Shown piece after piece: positions 30,401-42,400 of a stretch of 64,000 bases of DNA (positions are counted from its first letter, which is position 1; the number at the start of each line of letters is the position of its first letter). The notes under the pieces are model-generated. The model saw only the letters and a list, made by a program, of their open reading frames with translations, was not told the DNA's origin and did not search any database. The position numbers and the translations under genes are program-made. The stretch spans positions 15,500,001-15,564,000 of the forward strand of contig JAPTYO010000017.1 of the NCBI GenBank assembly GCA_036873135.1, in the 5' to 3' direction. The stretch comes from Clarkia xantiana subsp. parviflora (lineage: Eukaryota; Streptophyta; Magnoliopsida; Myrtales; Onagraceae).

Positions 30401-33022
30401 ATGCTAGTGAAGTCCCGACAAGCCGAGGATCATGTGCACAACCTAACCATGGCATTCGAGCGGATGAGGCTCCATCAAGTTCGCTTGAACCCAACGAAAT
30501 GCGCCTTCGGAGTCCACTCAGGGATGTTTTTGGGATTTATGGTGAGCCAGAGAGGAATTGAGGTGAATCCTGAGAAGCTGAGGGCAATCGAGGAGATGCA
30601 GTCTCCGATAAACCATCGGGAGGTACAAGTGCTGAATGGCCGACTAGCTGCAATGAATCGCTTCTTGTCCAAAGCCAGCGACCGATCAATGCCGTTTTTT
30701 GAAGTCCTGAGGGCCAACAAGAAATTCGAATGGACCGCCAAGTGTGAAGAGGCGTTCCAAGCACTCAAGCAGCACCTTCGCACCCTCCCGCCGTTGGCGA
30801 AACCGGTTTCAGGCAAGCCGCTCTACCTTTAGTTGGCTGTTTCTGAATTTGCCATTAGCTCTGTGTTAGTAAAAATTGTCGAGGGTAATCAAGTCCCCGT
30901 CTATTATGTAAGCAAGGCGTTTGCCAAGTCTGAATTAAACTATCCCGCCGTTGAGAAGTACCTCTTTGCGTTGATTATTACTGCTCGGAAGCTAAGGCCT
31001 TATTTCCACGCACACGAGATTACTGTGCTGACGAACCAGCCATTGAAGCATTTTTTGAACCGACCGGATGCGTCGGGAAGATTAGTGAAATGGGCAGTAG
31101 AGCTTAGTGAGTTTCGCATACACTTCGCTCCAAGAACAGCCATTAAAGGCCAGGCATTGGCGGATTTTATAGCAGAATCTACAGCCCCCGATCTGGAAGA
31201 AGCGGGCCCTGTAGAGGGGGCAACCATGGAGGTCCCGATAGAAGAACAACTAGAGAGGGCAGAGCAATCAGAACAGCCAAACAAGGAAAATACCTGGGAG
31301 ATGTACACGGATGGCTCCGCGAGTTCGGACGGATCAGGAGCGGGCTTTTTATTGATACCACCTGGTGAAGGTGAACCGCTCCGATACGCCTTGGCTTTAA
31401 CATTCAAGGCCACAAACAACGAAGCGGAGTATGAAGCTCTTATCACGGGCTTAAAAATTGCTAAAGGCACTGGAATCGATCACTTGAGAGTGAAGTGCGA
31501 CGCAGCTTTAATCGTGAACCAGGTTCAAGGGCGATACGAAGCAAGGAGTCCAATAATGAAGAAGTATCTGCGAGAGGTACAAGCCTTGAAAGAGAGCTTC
31601 AAAAGCTTCGATATCGAGGCAATTCCGAGGGAGGAAAATGTAGAGGCAGATGCCTTGAGCAAATTTGCCCTGGGGGCACCCTTGGAAGAAAATCGGAAGG
31701 TGCACTTCTTGGAGAAGGTGATCTTATCAAACATCGACCCAACACAGGTGTGCGCCATTGAAGCGAGATCGGAGGAGGAGCCAACTTGGATGACCCCGAT
31801 AGTCGCGTACCTGACTACGGGGGCAGTCCCCGATGATAAAGTAGCAGCGGACAGGATACGTCGGATCGCGGCCAATTATGTGATGCTGGAAAATCAGCTA
31901 TACAAGAAGGGCTGGTTCTCGACTCTGTACTTGAAGTGTGTGGCAGAACCCGACACCAATCGGATCCTGAAGGAGGTGCACGAAGGGATCGCGGCTTGTC
32001 ATGAAGGGGCCCGATCCATCATGAGGAAAGTGCTGAACCTGGGCTATTATTGGCCCACGATGAGCAAAGAAGCAACGGCGTTGGTCCGATCCTGCGACGC
32101 GTGCCAGAGGTACGCCCCGAGTATCGTGGCTCCGGCCGCTAATCTGACATCCATCAAGAGCGCGTGGCCCTTCGCACAGTGGGGCATCGACTTGGTGGGA
32201 CCTCTTCCACAAGCACAAGGTCAATGTAAGTATTTACTTGTAGCTATCGATTATTTTTCGAAATGGATAGAGGCAGAGGCGTTGGCCAGAACAACGGGGA
32301 ACCAGATCGTCAAGTTCCTCCACACCCATATTGTGTCTAGATACGGGATTTCTAAGGTGGTGATCAGCGACAATGGTCCACCGTTTAACGGCTCTCAGGT
32401 GAGGGAGTATCTGGAGGAGTTGAACATCGAGCATCAGACTGCTTCTGTGCGCCATGCTCTGACTAACGGCCAGGTGGAATCGGCCAACAAAATCGTGATG
32501 GATGGCCTAAAGAAGAGGGTCTATGCCTTGAAGGGCAAATGGCTGAACGAACTGGAGAACGTGCTTTGGGCTGTTAGAACGACACCCAAACGATCAACGG
32601 GGGAGACTCCGTTTGGCCTCGTTTATGGCACGGAAGCTGTCGTCCCCGTAGAGGTAGCTGTGACGTCCCATCGGACGAGATATTACGAGCCCCTAACGAA
32701 CGATGAAGTGAGACGTCTGGACTAGGACTTACTCGAAGAGAAGAGGCGAGAAGCCGATGAAGTCCAAGCTCGAATGCGATTGGCGACGGCCAGGTACTAC
32801 AATCGGCGAGTGAAGTCCCGACAGTTCTTCGTCGGGGAGCTGGTTTGGCGTCGCAACGAGTTCACCCTTTTGGATCGAATCAACAAGATGTCACCAAAAT
32901 GGGAAGGACCTTATAAGGTCGTGGGGATGCCAGCTCCAAATGCGTACAAGTTGGAAGACCTCGATGGCAGAACGTTAAAGCATTCTTTTAGTGGCGAACA
33001 CTTGAAGAAACACCATGCTTGA
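27419..33022 (+). pseudogene. gag-pol polyprotein of element C with two in-frame stops
   Basis: One frame of 1868 codons from MPSTRSM. Order: disordered N-terminus; gag core (about 195-350); CHHC knuckle at C467; Arg-Ser tract (about 505-525); protease at D624; RT with YVDD at 991-994; first RNase H ending in a LADF box; a second, archaeal-type RNase H starting MYTDGS (D1298), as expected for Tat elements; integrase with zinc region (SCDACQRYAP) and D1591, D1651, E1687 (D,D35E); C-terminal tail. The breaks are TAG at codon 1138 (30830-30832, a Tyr in element D) and TAG at codon 1769 (32723-32725, a Leu in D). The protease reads IDGRRSS where relatives have IDGGSS, and IIERTT where relatives have IIGRTT. 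I chose the ATG aligned with B2. In life it would supply capsid and replication enzymes. Confidence 0.9.
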
Positions 33023-33023
33023 A

Positions 33024-33440
33024 GAAAGTCGCCTTAAGTGGTGCCCGATAAAGTCGCCTTAAGTGGTGCCTGATGTAAAATCGCCTTAAGTGGTGTATGC
33101 TGTTTATCGTTTAATTCGATGTAAGCCAATTTTGTGCCGTCAATAAATAAAGAGGTTGCTTCCAATCAGAGTTATCCTTAGATTTAAGCTAAGTGTCAAA
33201 GTCGCCTTGAGTGGTGCACGAGAAAAGTCGCCTTGAGTGGTGCACGAGAAAAGTCTCCTTGAGTGGTGCACGAGAAAAGTCGCCTTAAGTGGTGCACAAT
33301 CCTTAGATTTATTCTAAGTATCAAAAAGTCGCCTTGAGTGGTGCACGAGAAAAGTCGCCTTAAGTGGTGCACAATCCTTAGATTTATTCTAAGTATTAAG
33401 TGGATGCGCGGAACTAAGTCGCCTTAAGTGGTGCAAGTTA
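33024..33440 (+). repeat. Tandem array of element C
   Basis: About ten units with CGCCTTAAGTGGTG or CGCCTTGAGTGGTGCACGAG, plus TTAGATTTATTCTAAGTAT hairpin inserts at about 33303 and 33378. It is homologous to the B arrays but short. 33441-33627 is transitional sequence before the antisense gene end. Confidence 0.88.
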
Positions 33441-33627
33441 TTAAATCGTCGGGAAGGACGTACGAAAATGTTTTAAGTGTCGAAGTATCGACTTAAGCAA
33501 GTATAATAAAGCCGCTGGGAAAAGCGCAACGAAAGAATCGGAACTAAGAAAGTCTGATATTAATAAGGGCTCAAGGGCCCGACGACGACAAAAGAGAATA
33601 AGATACAAGGACTCTAAAAATAAACAT

Positions 33628-36311
33628 TCAAGCTTGGTCCTTGTCGGCAGCGTTGGCAGCAGCTGGGTCCGCGGAGTCGGTAGCAGAAGGATTCACAGGG
33701 TTGGCTTCGGGAGGATCGACTATCGGGGCGTCCGAACTTGGAAGTTCAGAAGCGTCTTCGACAATTACGGGGGTACTCCCCCCATCACTCTCCTCGGAAA
33801 GAGCAAAATACTTCTTCGCAAAGGGAGCGAGGGAAGGAGACTTGTCGAAATTGATGGCGTCCCCGTACTCCAGGTGGAGCTCCTCAACCGCATTGAAGAG
33901 AGTGTTCTCCACCTCCGCGCCAAAGAACTTCATGGCATCGGCTTGGAAGTCCTCGGGCCTCCGATAATCTTCCCGGCCCTTGGCCTCCGCTTCAACCAGC
34001 TGCGTAGGAAACCCCGCGACTTTCTCCTCCAGAGCCTTCTTCTCGAGGACCAGTCTATCCTCGGCAGCCTTCTTCTCCTGGACCAGCTTGTCCACAGCCG
34101 CCTGCCGCTCTTGCCTCAAGAGCCCCTCGAAGTCCCCGATCTGCTTCTGGAGGTCCCGAACCTTCTGATCGTGGACAGCCTGTTCCTTGACAAGCTTTCC
34201 CCGCGAAGACTGGGAAGCCTTAAGATCCTCCTGGAGCTGCTCGAGGGTCCCTCGGTCCCGCTCCCGGGACTCATGATAAGACGGTTGAAGTCCCCGAGCT
34301 CCTGCAATAAGAAGAAAAAGTATTAATAGACAAACAACCCGATTTATCATCAAAAAGAAAGAAGCGAAGTCTTACCTCTATACGGCGCATGGACATCTCC
34401 CTAATATCCCGTTGCATGGGCGTCCGATTAAGGGAAATCGGATACCGCATAGTAGGCAGGATCGAGCCCGCCAGCAGATGCAGGGCCAGATCCTGGTCCT
34501 GCTCCCCTTGTGTAAGCGGGACTCCTTGCAGCGTCTGGATAGGAGTCCAGGGGGCATTCGCTTGTGAAGGGTTGAAGGGCCTGTAGAAATTCCTATCAAG
34601 AGCAAGAGGGGGAGGACGACGATAAGTGGAGGGGTATGCCTCCGTCTCGGCCCGAACGGGGAAGGAGTGAAGTCATGGATGGGCGATGGCTGCCGCTGCT
34701 GCGGAGAAGATGAAGGAAGCGGCCCCTGAGGGGTTGGTTTCAAGGGGGATTGCCCCGTCTTCCGACGCTGACGAAGCGAGCCACCCTCGTCAGTCTCCTC
34801 GGAGGAGTCCAAAGTTTCCACCTGACGAAACTGTTCGCCAGTTGGAGCCTTCCCTCCAGCTGAGGAAGGCACCCCCGCTGAAGACAGTGCGTCCGCGGAA
34901 GCTGCGGCACCCGATGGAGCTCCCGAGCGACCTGCACCTGGAGGATGAGAAGCTTCAGAAATGTAATCAGGGAGTTCATCAGGATTCTTACACCAAATGA
35001 TACGTCGGGAGACGTATTGATCCTTCCCCAGATAATGTTAGTAGCCCGCCTTCAGAACGCGTGGAGTTTCGCCTCGAAGGATCCGATTAACGTCAGCAAT
35101 GCGGGCCTCTTTGGTTGAAGGTATCAAATCCCTCGGGACCATCCTCCTGTATGATTTTATAGCAAGTCGGAGCTTTTTCCCTTCTTCAACATTCTGGACA
35201 TCGAAAAGCTGGTCCAGATCCACCCGCTTCCGCTTGGGTTGCTCCGCTGAAGGAGACCCCGACCGAGCAGCAGCCTTCTTGGCGGACTTCCTCTTCCGCG
35301 AGGGGCGGACAGCATCAGTCTCCCCCTGCTTAAGGAATAGATCGGTCAGCACAGATACCTTCTTGGCTGCAAACAGTAAACAAAGAAGAGTTAGAAGTTT
35401 ACCCAAGTGACCATATTAGAAGGGTCGTCGAAGAGCTGCCCCCCAGAGACAATATCGAGGAGTCGGATCCCGGCGTGCACCAGGTCCCGCTCCACGAGTG
35501 AGTTGGCGTTGAGGGGAGCGTAAGACTCCCCCCATCGATAAAGCTGGATAAGTTGAAGAGTTTCAAAATCCTCGTCGGTGTAAGTATGGAAAGCAGGCGG
35601 AGGGTCTGCTGCCACCTCCCACCGAGGCCAGGGAATCGAAGTGTGTCGGATGAAGAAGTAGCTCCTCTTCCAGCTACTATTGTCGGACCCCGTGTCAACC
35701 AAGAGTCCCCGACCCTTGACCACCTTCCAAGTGTCATTGTTCCAGCCACACCGGGCAAGCTGCTGCTTACTCCACTTGGGCATCCGAGGGTAGAAAGCGC
35801 AAACCCCCGCCTCGTTGCACTTCATCCCATAGAAGGTTCTGAAGAGCTGGAGGATGTAGACCCACTTCTGTCGGAAGCAGAGAACTTGAAAGGCGTTCCA
35901 GAGGCGGATGGCATGGGGAGAAAAGGTAGTGGGGTGCGTTTTGTAATGATGGCACATCTCGTCCAAATTACCACAAAAGGGGAATCTGATCCCCGCTGAT
36001 ACCTGTCCCGTAGAGACAAATACCTCCCCTTCTTGGGGACGAGTAACCTCAGGGTTACTCGAGGGGCGAGGCCAAGGATATGGGAAACGGGGTTCCCAGG
36101 TAATAGTGATACAACCCTCTCGGAGGGCTGCATCATAAGCAGTATTGGAGATCTCATTCAGAGCATAATCAAAGTTAAAAGGTTTCTCCCCTCAGAGCTG
36201 GACCCGCTGTCTGAAAAGAAACCATTGCAAGAAAAAAACAGTGGGACTCTTGGAAAGCTATAAACAAGGAAAAGACGAACAAGCAACAAAGGGGAATCCC
36301 TTACCAGACAT
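33628..36311 (-). pseudogene. Antisense gene of element C, frame-broken
   Basis: It aligns throughout with the B antisense gene: start ATGTCTG at 36311, N-terminal domain (KRSYFFIRH, FYGMKCNEAG), basic stretch, coiled coil, acidic tail ending at 33628. Breaks visible by comparison are one missing base early in exon 2 (near 36178), a TAA where B has a Tyr codon (about 35038), and a deletion of about 19 nt at the start of exon 4 (near 34280). Splice signals and the TATA box (36472-36478) are still recognisable. The copy in the pol-bearing element is thus dead while those in the pol-deleted B elements are open. Confidence 0.8.
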
Positions 36312-36846
36312 GATGAAGTAGAGGTTGAGGAGATGAACGAGGCGTCGCCGGAAAGATGATCGGAGAAACTCCAAGACCTTCGAAATTACAGAGCTTGAAA
36401 TCGCAGAGAAATCGCAGAGAGCTTTTGAGAATTCGAAGACGGTAAAAGTTAAATTATGACCATGACTAGGGTTTTATAGGCGAAGAAGACAGTTGAAGGG
36501 ACACTTCGATCCGAGTCGTCGAAGTCGAAGAGTCTTAATCTGGACCGTTGAGATGAAACGTGCAGAAGGAAAACAGACGTAATGATGAAACGGCCTGAAA
36601 AGCACTTTTCAGAAAAGGACAGGCGCGAAAAATCAGGCACGTGGGCTGAAAACGTCGCTTCACTATCTACTTCATTTAATGAACTGGGGAACCGAGGAGA
36701 CCCCTAGGATTTAACAGTTATCTACAAAACACTGAGGAAACATGAAGGAGAAGACTGATAATTGAGTGACTGAACCAAGGGAAAGATCCCCGATTCCAGT
36801 ATCGGAAGGTCGGGAGTTGGAAGACACGACGAACTAAAAGTCCCTC

Positions 36847-36862
36847 ATGTCTTGGGGGCAAA
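36847..36862 (+). other. Polypurine tract of element C
   Basis: ATGTCTTGGGGGCAAA directly before the 3' LTR. 36480-36846 holds no gene. Confidence 0.8.
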
Positions 36863-37580
36863 TGATGGGTTCGATTACAGCCGTCAGGCCCTGTAATGGG
36901 GAGGAAACAGCAAACAGGCCCACCATGCCCAAAATGAAGGTCAAGATGACCTAGGAGAAGGGTCCCGACGAAGGGAGTCCCGACGATGCAAGGTCCCGAC
37001 AGAGTCGGTCCCGACAGTTGAGCTGGAAGCTCCCGATGAGAAGCCTTTAAGTAGGCCCCGATGATAAATCCCTGAGAATGATAGGCCCTGTCACGATGAC
37101 GAGGGGCCCCGAGCGGTGACACAACGAGACAACTCTGGAGTCCCCGACAGGAGTCGGGACTCGTTATCAGAGGATAAGGCCAAGATAAGCGGGGCGTGGC
37201 CGAGATACGCGGAACGTGGTTAAGATACACGGAGCGTGGCCGAGATACGCGGGGCGTGGCCGAGATACACGAGATCATGGCCTAGATAGGCGGGATCACA
37301 TCCGAGATATGCGGGATACGGGCTAACCACCCCCAACGGTTCACCAGGTACCTGAGGCATCTCTTCGCCTATAAAAGGGTAGGAGGTCACCTCAGAACAC
37401 TTACGTTGAATTACATACCCTTTGAGATTATTGCTTGCTAGTTCGTATTGGGAACTCATTTAAGCTTCGGAGAGGGATTCTGGGTCACCGCCCGGTCTAT
37501 CCCCTCTTGCAGGATTGCGTGGAGCGAAGGAGCTAGGATTGCCGTCAAAGTCCGTACCGGAGTTCCACTGTGATCCAACA
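36863..37580 (+). repeat. Element C 3' LTR (718 bp)
   Basis: Same length as the 5' LTR, with about ten single-base differences. Followed by TATAT, the target duplication. Confidence 0.93.
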
Positions 37581-37986
37581 TATATCTATAACAGATTTGA
37601 TTCTATATATTAAGGATAAAATCTATCATTAAATATATTTTATCAATCTTTTAAGGTAACTAGTTATCACCAAATATTCTAATATTCCTAAAAATATGCA
37701 TAGAATATATCGGTAATTAATGTTAGATTTGACCTCGCGACGACTAACCCTAGCTTTCATGTGACGGCGTCGGCGTTTGAAGCCACCACGTAGCCACCCT
37801 GGCTAGCCACGGCTCGCGCCGTGGCTTTGAATAGGCTTACCGCGGCTTTGTCGCAGCCCTTAGGGTTTGGTGGGCAATTTTCAAGATCAAATTGTACCTC
37901 GATCAAAAATCCAAAGTCCAATTTTGATTAAAAAAATCACTTTTTTATTAAAAATCATGAACAACCTAACCTGGCTCTGATACTAC
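37581..37986 (-). repeat. Leader of copia element F
   Basis: AT-rich DNA that resembles the copia E leader (about 39940-40060) in reverse. AACCTGGCTCTGATACTACG (about 37967-37986) is the reverse complement of a TAGTATCAGAGCC-type PBS for initiator tRNA-Met. A GC-rich patch lies at 37730-37870. No coding sequence. Confidence 0.6.
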
Positions 37987-38581
37987 GTTTGGTTTTAGGG
38001 AGAATTAATATAGATAAAAGGTGATACATGCCAGGTAACTAATACGCAGCGGAAATGGTGCACATACCTATATCTCGATCTGTAGCCAATGATGTTTACA
38101 GGGAGTTCATGGAATGTCGGACGGTGTCCTTCGTTTCACTCTTGTTAAGGACGAAATCCGAAGGCAATGGTCTCCACAGCAAAGCCTTTTTCAATCCAGT
38201 TGCTGGATGGATCTCCGGGGTAATTACTTGAAATAATTCGCACCTACTCTTGGTGATTTTAGGTTCGACCAAACCTTAGTGTTCCTAAGGAGAGAGGATT
38301 TCTTTGTGACTACTAAAGGGGAAAGAATGACCAAACCCAGGAAATCCCTAACACCTCTTATTTATTAGAGGAGGTGAGCAAAACCCTTGGTGGGTTTGTC
38401 ACAATATTCGGCTGAACCTTGTGTCTAATTGGCCGGCCCTTTTTTTGGGCCGCGCATGGCCAATGGGGATTTCGGGCTTACCCGATATCCCCTGTGTGCC
38501 ATACCCCAAAATAGACTGACCATGTTGGGCTTATATTAATGTGCTCCTATTACGACAGCCCTTTTACTTTAATTGCCAACA
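37987..38581 (-). repeat. Copia element F 5' LTR (minus strand)
   Basis: Bounded on the left by the reversed PBS and on the right by TTGCCAACA, whose complement TGTTGGCAA is a normal LTR start. About 595 bp. Contains GGTATGTGCACCATTTCCGC (reversed), shared with E and with the fragment at 1380. The left boundary is uncertain by a few bases. Confidence 0.6.
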
Positions 38582-38865
38582 CCATGTAGGTCAACTATTT
38601 CGCGGTCTTTTGTTACTTTGAGGCAGAATATGCGATCTTCTTCCTCTCGGCTTACTCGCATGATACATGCGTTGGTATTCCAGTCTGCAATGGGGGTGGC
38701 CTGTGTATGTTTGATATTTTCATCACTATTTGTAGTGATTGTCATACTTCCTTTCTTTAAGTTTTCCTTAGTGTGAAGCACTTAATTTCCTTGGATTACC
38801 TTTATGGAGTTGTTGGGTTAGCTCGCGCGGCTCAGTTTGGTTGGAGCTTGGGTGGTTCACCGAAG
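38582..38865. other. Unassigned flank of copia E
   Basis: Probably continuous with 47298 onward before copia E inserted. A minus-strand open frame (38569-38781) with charged composition (REEEDRIF, DREIVDLHG) might be an exon fragment, but I do not recognise it. Confidence 0.3.
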
Positions 38866-39466
38866 TGTAAGCATATGGTGATGGGCGCCATAAATGGAAG
38901 CCCATTATATGTATATGTTACCTAAGTTAATTTGGTACATGTCACTTTAGGACATTGGGCCAGACCCAAATCCGAATTGACATGAGAGACCCAAAATTGG
39001 GCCTCCCTATACTATACATGGCTGGCCAAAATTAGGGTGGACGTAAAGTGGACTTTTGTCCACTTTACGCCTCCTATATATATGGGGAGTTAGGGGTTTT
39101 ATTAGGGTTAATCACAATCCCCTTTAAGTGGTGTTTTGAGAGAAAACCCTTCCCCTAGAGACACCATATTTTGGTCGAACCACTCTTCACTAAGGGTGTG
39201 CCAATTTACCTTCGAGCAAACACTCCAGAGATCTGTCCCTTGCCAAGAATCGATCAGAGGCTTTGCTGTAAAGAATATACCACGTAGGGCTTCCTTCACA
39301 AGAACCCCTAACGGGTGCCGACCGGAGGATCATGAATTCCCTCATGCAAAGATCTTGGGACTACGAACAACTGTAGAGGTATGTGCGAATCTTCCGCTGC
39401 GTAATTTCGATTATTAGCATGTACCATGATTTAGTTTCTATAGTGATTACTCCCCGTAGTCTAATA
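38866..39466 (+). repeat. Copia E 5' LTR
   Basis: About 601 bp. TATATATATGG at about 39074 is a TATA candidate. It ends CTAATA just before the PBS; the 3' LTR ends CTAACA. Confidence 0.88.
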
Positions 39467-39467
39467 G

Positions 39468-39479
39468 TGGTATCAGAGC
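39468..39479 (+). other. Copia E primer binding site
   Basis: TGGTATCAGAGC, the complement of the 3' end of initiator tRNA-Met, is the standard copia PBS. Confidence 0.9.
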
Positions 39480-42400
39480 CTGTGTTAGGAGTTCATGATT
39501 TTTGATAAATTGATGTTCTTGAAAATTTAAAACTTTGGACCGCAATTTTAAAAGAAGATTTTTAAAATTTTTGAAATTTTTATGGTTAAGGAGGTCCGAA
39601 ATTTTCATGATATTTTTAAGAAATTTTATGTTCGTGATATTCAAGAAAAATGTGATATATATCAAACTCGAACATTGGATTGTAGAACTTATTAAAATTT
39701 TATCTTGAAATTTTACCACTTGTTCTCAATTATGTGTTTGTGCTAAAATTCTAGTAAATTTACAAGTTAAAATTTTGAATTTCTTAGGCACCAAGTTTCA
39801 AAATTTAGGCCAAACATGTCAAGAATATTGTTTACCATATTTTAATTTTTAATTCTAGGTAACAATATATCTATAATTGGGAACATTAGGATAGATTCAC
39901 ATTAATATATAGAAATATATATAACTATCAATATATCTAAATATTTAATAGGGTTAAAGATATTATTGATAGTAATTACCTAAAAGATTGAGAAAATATA
40001 TTTTTAATATATGTTTCTCTATTTAAGATATTGACAATAAATAAAATATATATTTATATGTGTGTGCCGACTTTTACATATATATATATATATTGTTGAT
40101 TGATTTAATCTTATAGATAGAATCTTGGCAATAAATATATATATGTTATAGTTATGGCCGAAATATATATATATATATCCAATATTGGAAATTATTTTAT
40201 ATAATTAATGTTACTTGATGGCTAAGTTAAATATTTTTTAACTTTAAAACCCTAATTGGGCCACAAGTAAACATTTCGGCCCAACCTTTTATATTTTAAT
40301 TATTGGGCCCGTCCAATATGTCAAACCGAGACGAATTAAAACCGAACCGGATTTTCTCAATCGGTTCGACCTAACTGGGTCGGGTCGGACCGGGGTAACT
40401 AAGTGGATCTAACCGAACCGGTTTTGTGTGTTGAATCGAACTGAACCCTATTTTTATTTGGACCGGTTCGGACCGAACCATATTTTAAAATTAAAACCAG
40501 ACCGAACCGAATCGGATTTTATTTTGGACTAAACCGAATCGGATTTTCTAGACCGAACCGGACCAAATCGGACCGAAATTTACTGAACCGGACCGTATTT
40601 TCATAATCGAATTCAAGTAAATTAAAATAGGGAGGTCAAGTTTTAAAATCGAAATGTTTTTGAACCTCTATAGGCCTACACAGTGCTCAAGGGTTGATAA
40701 CCTTTATGCCTTGTTTCGATTATGGGGATAGATCTCGGAGATGCATATTTTTGGGACTGGTATAATTAGTGGGTTGAATTGCAATTGTTTATTATTCAAT
40801 ATATATTTATGCATGATTAGAAATGTTGTCTTGACTGAGTCAAGCTAGCTGGATATTGCATATTGTGAGCTGAGCCCTCGTTAAATATATGGAATGCGCA
40901 CTAGGATAGACATGCTGTGATTGTTGAAAATGCCTAGAATTCATGTCTAGAATGTTGTATGATTGAATATAAGCATGAATTGCAAATCAGCCCCTAATTT
41001 TTAAAATTATTTTAAAATCGAAAACTTGTCGCCAAATGTGTATGATGGATGTGAATGTTACATGTTTGACACATATGCTAGAATGTTGAGGATGTAGTTG
41101 CATTTGATAATTTACTTGGAAGTAGAATTATGTATGCAAGCATGAGTTCCTCGGAACATTAGACGCATGACGCGTAAGCATGAGTGTGGCTTATGTGATG
41201 AATGTTACTGGCATATGATAATTTACATGGATAGTAGAATTATGTATGCATGCGTAAAATCATCGAAATATTTTTCCAAAATAAAAGGGACCTGGGAAAG
41301 CCAAGATCGGGTATGCTTATTTTAAAATTCACATTCCTGTAATTTGCGATTAAAAAAAACATTTTTAAAAGACTGATTTATGGGATGGAAGACGACGATA
41401 ATGTAAACTCTTTCACAGCCATCTTCCATTGGTTTACTGGTGGTCGGTTGGTTTGGATGACTGAGGAATCATTATTTGTCGGATACCATCTTAATAGATA
41501 TTTGATGTATGCAATTCTTTCTCAAAATGTTATTGTCTCCCTGATTTTGCGTAATCATCGATGTGTTAAGTATGAATTGGTTAATTTAGTGCGATTCGAT
41601 ATTCCTCGCAATCTTGATGGTGTGAATCGTGATGAATAAAAGGAGTACGTGTTGAACTCTCTACTACGATTCCGAAAAGTGAAGAGGACAACTATAGATG
41701 AATATAGTAATCTCTATGATTTTTGACAATTAGAGACGAATGTAATAATTTGTTTCACCATGCATGGTGATACTTTCAACATTGGAAAAAGGGGATTGAA
41801 GAAGACTTCAATTGCAACCAGGCAATGTTGCAGCTTAGTATCCCTTTGCATCCGCCTCAGTGGAAGCAAGGATGCAAAAGCTAAACGTTTCTTTTGAACG
41901 TGATGATCTTCTCTCTATCCATGGACGATGGTGTAAAAGCCGCTCCAGACCTTCGCAATGAAAGGTCAACATGGAAAAGATGTATATGGTTGTCTAATGT
42001 TGACGAGACTTAATAACCTTGAGCCTAATCAAGTACAGTAACCACAGCAGTGAAAGGGAAACCTTATCTGCTCATCATACTGAGTTCGAAAGAAGTCAAC
42101 CATGATCCGCATATCATAGGGAGAACTGGACCATAAAGGTCTTATACGATAATCCAGTGGGTTAAACCATGTTGATAAAGTGTGTTTCAAGTACGCCTCA
42201 TAGGTCATGTGTATGAAGCGGTAAAATATTTTATACAGACACATATCATTTGACGTGATTCACTCGTGAATTTACTTAGATGTGATGTTCAACATGGCTT
42301 AAAGTTCTCAACTATCTATGCGTCATATACGCGAACTTCAGATAAAGAACCTTGTCACTGTCATTTATCGTTCGTTTGAGTTACCAAATTTTTTGGCTAT

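Larger units (their letters stand above)
26665..37580 (+). mobile_element. Element C: full-length Tat-type gypsy retrotransposon
   Basis: 10.9 kb with two 718-bp LTRs (TGATGGGTTCGATTACAG...GATCCAACA) and TSD TATAT (26660-26664 and 37581-37585). It has PBS, gag-pol, tandem array, antisense gene and polypurine tract. I count about ten LTR mismatches by eye, so it is fairly recent. It is the only element here whose pol retains every domain; two stop codons and changed protease residues mean it is now defective. Confidence 0.93.

Noticed and set aside
27419..33022. Endogenous pararetrovirus (RT plus RNase H)
   Set aside because: LTRs, a D,D35E integrase after a second RNase H, and gag with a CHHC knuckle identify a Ty3/gypsy retrotransposon. 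No movement protein is present.
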